Assembly: GCF_037327425.1 (NCBI RefSeq)
Contig: NZ_CP147846.1
Span: 1,860,001-1,924,000 of the forward strand
Source of the DNA: Rhodococcus sovatensis
GTDB taxonomy: Bacteria > Actinomycetota > Actinomycetes > Mycobacteriales > Mycobacteriaceae
Direction: 5' to 3'
DNA length: 64,000 nt
Every line of letters begins with the position of its first letter. Positions within the stretch are counted from its first letter, which is position 1. The position numbers and the translations under genes were made by a program. Below, in pieces: positions 60,768 through 64,000 of the stretch. A model generated the notes under the pieces. It searched no databases, was not told the DNA's origin, and worked only from the letters and a program-made list of their open reading frames with translations.

Positions 60768-62432
60768 TCAGCGATTGCGGGCAGGCCCGTCGAATCCGTC
60801 GTACTCGCGACGATCGGTGCGGCTACGAAAGCCACCCGACCTGGTGTCCTCACGCACGACTGCGGACTGACGACGGTCGTCGCTGCCTTGGTAGCCGCCG
60901 GTGCGGGGACGGTCGCCCTGGTAGCCGCCGGTGCGGGGACGGTCACCTTGGTAGCCGCCGGTGCGGGGACGGTCACCTTGGTAGCCGCCGGTGCGGGGAC
61001 GGTCACCTTGGTAGCCGCCGGTGCGGGGACGGTCACCTTGGTAGCCGCCGGTGCGGGGACGGTCACCTTGGTAGCCGCCGGTGCGGGGACGGTCACCTTG
61101 GTAGCCGCCGGTGCGGGGACGGTCACCCTGGTAGCCGCCGGTGCGGGGACGGCTGTCGCGACGATCGCGTGGAGCCGAGCTTTCCGCTCGCAACGGCTCA
61201 CCCGTCGGCTTCTTGGCCCCGGTGATGCTGGACAGCTCTGCCGAGCCGGACGCGACATTCACCGAAGTTGCTTTGACGCCGGCCATTCCAGTTAATTTCT
61301 GGACCTGGCGACGCTGATTGGGCAGAACGATTGCGACGACGGTGCCTTTTTCGCCTGCGCGGGCCGTGCGACCCGCGCGGTGCAGGTAGTCCTTGTGATC
61401 GGCTGGCGGATCGACGTGGACGACGAGATCGATTCCGTCGACGTGGATTCCGCGGGCGGCGACATCTGTCGCAACGAGAACAGGTGTGCGGCCGTTCTTG
61501 AATCGCTCCAGGACCCGGGTGCGCTGGTTCTGAGCTTTGCCGCCGTGCAGCGACTCTGCAGCGATACCGAGGGCGCGAAGGCGGTCTGTGATTCCGTCGC
61601 AGCCGAGCTTGGTGCGTGCGAACATGATCGTGCGGCCGTCGCGTGCTCCGATTTCGGACAGGACGACGTCTTTCTGACCACGGTCGACCATCAACATGTA
61701 GTGGTCCATCGTCCGCACGCTTGCCTTGCCGTCCTGCGTGGAGTGTTCCACGTGGTCCGGCAGGAACTGACGTACGAGCGACTGAACTTCCCGATCGAGG
61801 GTGGCAGAGAACAGCATCCGCTGCCCGTCTGCCGGTGTGTCGGCAAGCACTGCGCGGACCTCGGGAAGGAATCCCATGTCGGCCATCTGGTCTGCTTCGT
61901 CCAGCGCGGTGATCTCGATCGAATCGAGCACGCAAGTTCCCTGGCGCAGGTGGTCTGCCAACCGACCGGGCGTTGCGACGAGAACGTCGACGCCGCGGCG
62001 AAGCTGCTCGACCTGCTTGTTGAACGGAGTGCCACCGACCGCTGCGCGAACGGTCAGCCCCTGAGCGCCTGCGTAGGGGGCCAGGGATTCGACGACCTGG
62101 AACGCGAGTTCACGAGTCGGTACGAGAACGAGCGCACGAGGGCGTTTGGCTGCCGGGCGGTCAGTGTGCAAAGCCAAGCGAGCGAGGATCGGCAGGCCGA
62201 AGGCCAGAGTCTTGCCGGACCCCGTCTGCGCGCGACCGAGGACGTTCTTGCCCGCGATGGCGTCGGGAAGCGCCTTCGCCTGGATGGGCGAAGGAACGGT
62301 GATGGAATTTCGAGCCAATGCGGCGACGACCGGTTCTGGTAGACCGAGTTCGGCAAAGGTCACCACGGGCGAATCGCTTACGGCGTCCGTGGTGGCAGGG
62401 GTGGATGTACTAGTCGAGACAGCGTGAGTCAC
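60768..62432 (-). CDS. DEAD-box ATP-dependent RNA helicase with repeat tail
   Basis: Protein of 554 aa. Helicase core (about 1-400) with FAELGLPEPVVAALARNSIT, AQTGSGKT, PTRELA, TPGRLAD, LDEADQMADMGF, MLFSATLD and HRAGRTARAG. The C-terminal tail is Arg/Gly-rich; it contains nine copies of the 10-residue unit TGGYQGDRPR (about residues 425-515), probably an RNA-binding, phase-separating RGG-like tail. GTG at 62432 follows GGAGAGG; upstream is a leader of up to about 260 bases. Core is about 50-60% like the paralogue at 57110 by eye. Confidence 0.92.
   Translation of the reverse strand: MTHAVSTSTSTPATTDAVSDSPVVTFAELGLPEPVVAALARNSITVPSPIQAKALPDAIAGKNVLGRAQTGSGKTLAFGLPILARLALHTDRPAAKRPRALVLVPTRELAFQVVESLAPYAGAQGLTVRAAVGGTPFNKQVEQLRRGVDVLVATPGRLADHLRQGTCVLDSIEITALDEADQMADMGFLPEVRAVLADTPADGQRMLFSATLDREVQSLVRQFLPDHVEHSTQDGKASVRTMDHYMLMVDRGQKDVVLSEIGARDGRTIMFARTKLGCDGITDRLRALGIAAESLHGGKAQNQRTRVLERFKNGRTPVLVATDVAARGIHVDGIDLVVHVDPPADHKDYLHRAGRTARAGEKGTVVAIVLPNQRRQVQKLTGMAGVKATSVNVASGSAELSSITGAKKPTGEPLRAESSAPRDRRDSRPRTGGYQGDRPRTGGYQGDRPRTGGYQGDRPRTGGYQGDRPRTGGYQGDRPRTGGYQGDRPRTGGYQGDRPRTGGYQGDRPRTGGYQGSDDRRQSAVVREDTRSGGFRSRTDRREYDGFDGPARNR
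60886..61152. repeat. 30-bp minisatellite in helicase tail (about nine units)
   Basis: Nine near-identical 30-bp units with the shared core gtgcggggacggtc; most units differ only at two bases (gccc/acct). The unit equals ten codons, so copy number changes keep the frame. Near-identity at the third codon position shows recent duplication or gene conversion rather than protein-level selection alone. Confidence 0.95.
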
Positions 62433-62695
62433 GCAGTTGAACCTCTCCGGATTACGGGCACGCCACGAAGCTACAGCTGGGGAAACACCCGCGAGAGGGG
62501 CACAAACAACAGCTAGAACACATATATGACGAGCCAGGGCACTGTCACCTGGCCATCCGTGCGCGTGGAAAACACTGCGCATAGTGGGGCTGTTTGTGCC
62601 TTTTCGAATTTCTAGGCCGCAATGGCGACCGTGTTCGAGTGTACGTCACGAGGCTTCGATTCACCGCTTCGAACAGGTGTGAGCTGGCCTACTCG
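62433..62695. other. Long leader/promoter region of the repeat-tailed helicase
   Basis: 263 bases without a gene between the M56 stop and helicase GTG (same strand). It contains a distant inverted repeat GGCACAAACA (62499-62508) / TGTTTGTGCC (62591-62600) and an AT-rich patch CACATATATGA near 62520. DEAD-box helicase genes often have long, structured leaders; that role is inference. Confidence 0.45.
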
Positions 62696-63658
62696 TCAGC
62701 CGTGGCTCATCAGACGTTTCAGTTCTTCCAGCCACGGCATGGCGACGAAGATAGTGGGCACGACCAGAATTATCGCGGCCGCGCCGTACGCGGCGACACT
62801 GGTTCGGAGATCGACGCGGGGACCGCTCAACCGCTGGACGCGGATCAGCGTGCTCGGCCCACCGGCGGCCAGCGCGCCTCGGGGTGCAGTCGAGCCTGCG
62901 CAGGTGACCAATGCTCTGGCGAGAGGGGTCGGCCCGGTCACCTTGACTGCGGAATCGTCGGCTAGCAGCTCGACGAGAAGCTGCACGCTGCCCAGCGCCG
63001 ACTTGCTACGAACGATGCGAGGAAACGCTTCGTTCACCGCGGTGAACGCTTCGAGGACCAAGTCGTGTCGTGAGCGGAGATGAGAACGCTCGTGGCTGAG
63101 GATTGCTTTCAGCTCGGCGCGGCTGAGATTGGTCAGTACTCCTTCGCTCAGCACCACCCGTTGGCGCAGGCCCGGTAGGCAGTACGCAATGGGTTCGACT
63201 GCGTCGAGCACGCGTATGTCGGCGTCACGCACACCGGGGAACGGCCGGCCGGTGCTGCTGCTTCGGTCGAGTAGATCCACGAGCACACGGTGCCGTGCGC
63301 GTCGACGCCGCGTTCGTATCGCCACCTGGACGACGGAGAACATGAGTTTGGCGCCGATCCCGAGCGTGATGGCGAGCACGACCACGTACAAGATCCACAA
63401 CGGCAGACCGAGGGCCTCGATTTCGTCGGTCGGTGCCGTCGTCGGCTTTCCGTCCGGGCCTGGGACTAGCAACAGACCGCCGATTGCCAGACCGGAGCTG
63501 AACGCGGAGAACACAGCGGCGACAGCGATCGCCTGCCACAGCACGAGCGCCGCTCGAGGCGCACGATACGGCCAGGTGGCATGGCTCAGAACAGCAGGAA
63601 CTGGCCCCGTCAACAGCAGGGCAAGTACTGCGAATACCAGCGCTGTGGTGGAGTTCAT
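62696..63658 (-). CDS. M56-family (BlaR1-like) membrane metallopeptidase
   Basis: Protein of 320 aa with about four membrane helices and a cytoplasmic zinc protease domain: AILSHERSHLRSRHDLVLEA carries HExxH (HERSH), preceded by VEPIAYCLPGLRQRVVLSEG, the typical M56 loop. It lacks the extracellular penicillin-binding sensor domain of BlaR1. Pair of M56 and BlaI genes as Rv1845c-Rv1846c; the peptidase probably inactivates the BlaI repressor on a signal. ATG at 63658, 24 bases after blaI. Confidence 0.93.
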   Translation of the reverse strand: MNSTTALVFAVLALLLTGPVPAVLSHATWPYRAPRAALVLWQAIAVAAVFSAFSSGLAIGGLLLVPGPDGKPTTAPTDEIEALGLPLWILYVVVLAITLGIGAKLMFSVVQVAIRTRRRRARHRVLVDLLDRSSSTGRPFPGVRDADIRVLDAVEPIAYCLPGLRQRVVLSEGVLTNLSRAELKAILSHERSHLRSRHDLVLEAFTAVNEAFPRIVRSKSALGSVQLLVELLADDSAVKVTGPTPLARALVTCAGSTAPRGALAAGGPSTLIRVQRLSGPRVDLRTSVAAYGAAAIILVVPTIFVAMPWLEELKRLMSHG

Positions 63659-63682
63659 TTCCTCACTAACCGCGGGCAGGAA

Positions 63683-64000
63683 TCAGTCGGATTGTCGATC
63701 TTCGTTCGGAGACGACGGGTGTCCGCCCGATTGTGCCACTTCCAAGGCTGCAAGAGCTTCTCGGAGCGCCGCAGCTTCGTCTGCACCCACCTGTCCGACG
63801 AAGTGGACCAGTGCGGCTGCGCGGCCTCCGGACTCCGGCGCCTGGGACAGCGCGTCGACCATCAGGCTCGCAACGAGTTCGTCGCGGCTGTGCAGCGGGA
63901 CGTACCGGTGCGCGCGATCGTCTCGCTGTTGAACGACGAGCTGCTTCTTGGCGAGCCGTTGGAGAACGGTCATAACTGTGGTGTACGCGAGTTCTCGATG
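63683..64000 (-). CDS. BlaI/MecI-family transcriptional repressor (5' part cut by window edge)
   Basis: C-terminal part of about 105 codons is visible; the N-terminus is beyond the right edge. HRELAYTTVMTVLQRLAKKQ followed by LVVQQRDDRAHRYVPLHSRD is the winged helix of the family; the C-terminal dimer region reads ALVHFVGQVGADEAAALREA. In M. tuberculosis the homologue represses blaC and others. It precedes the M56 gene in one operon. Confidence 0.93.
   Translation of the reverse strand, partial: HRELAYTTVMTVLQRLAKKQLVVQQRDDRAHRYVPLHSRDELVASLMVDALSQAPESGGRAAALVHFVGQVGADEAAALREALAALEVAQSGGHPSSPNEDRQSD

Noticed and set aside
60886..61152. CRISPR array
   Set aside because: The 30-bp units are contiguous with no spacers, lie in frame inside a helicase gene, and no cas gene is present.
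60299..61295. Long plus-strand frames over the helicase tail, with repeated Val-Thr-Leu-Val-Ala-Ala-Gly or Gly-Asp-Gly-His translations
   Set aside because: They are produced by the 30-bp repeat reading through in other frames; the minus-strand helicase frame is the coding one.

Overview
The window is chromosomal DNA from a high-GC actinobacterium, most likely Rhodococcus or a close mycolate-producing relative. The evidence is the strong third-position GC bias, many GTG starts, frequent ATGA or GTGA stop/start overlaps, an Mce-family protein, and a gene order that, from memory, matches the Mycobacterium tuberculosis block Rv1822 to Rv1846c: CDP-alcohol phosphatidyltransferase, DUF881, DUF1290, DUF881, gcvH, garA, MerR/FtsR, DUF151 nuclease, second MerR, gcvP, VWA protein, glcB, two CorC-type proteins, guaB1, gnd, M56 peptidase, BlaI. 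I saw no tRNA, rRNA, insertion sequence, prophage or CRISPR array.

Positions 1-26,920 are accessory and metabolic. They hold a TPR protein cut by the left edge and a YhgE/Pip-like membrane protein. Next come an acyl-CoA synthetase fused to an N-terminal SRPBCC domain, an enoyl-CoA hydratase, a DASS carboxylate transporter, and a beta-lactamase-fold lipoprotein that lacks its catalytic residues. A 6-kb minus-strand cluster carries a heterodimeric exporter-type ABC system with an iron-siderophore-type binding lipoprotein, under a divergent TetR regulator, followed by an amine oxidase and an FAH-family enzyme. Then come GyrI-like, AmpG-like MFS, ferritin-like, RibD/DHFR-like and inositol-dehydrogenase-like genes, furA-katG with what looks like a leaderless furA promoter, a DUF4436 protein and a CPBP-like membrane protein.

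Positions 27,000-36,700 hold an orphan Mce protein preceded by a stop/start-coupled 25-codon ORF, and a PucR regulator divergent from gabT-gabD (GABA catabolism). After these comes a three-gene minus-strand unit: protealysin-like M4 metalloprotease, emfourin-type protease inhibitor and PIG-L/LmbE deacetylase. A palindrome-rich intergenic region, a deazaflavin-dependent oxidoreductase family protein and a NUDIX hydrolase follow.

Positions 36,700-64,000 are the conserved core block. It links glycine cleavage (gcvH; gcvP behind a tandem glycine riboswitch), control of 2-oxoglutarate metabolism (garA), division control (ftsR), the glyoxylate shunt (glcB), purine salvage (guaB1), the pentose phosphate pathway (gnd), magnesium/CBS transport proteins and a BlaI/M56 sensor pair. 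Two paralogous DEAD-box helicases lie here; one has a C-terminal tail built from nine nearly identical 30-bp units. Several long perfect hairpins mark transcription ends.
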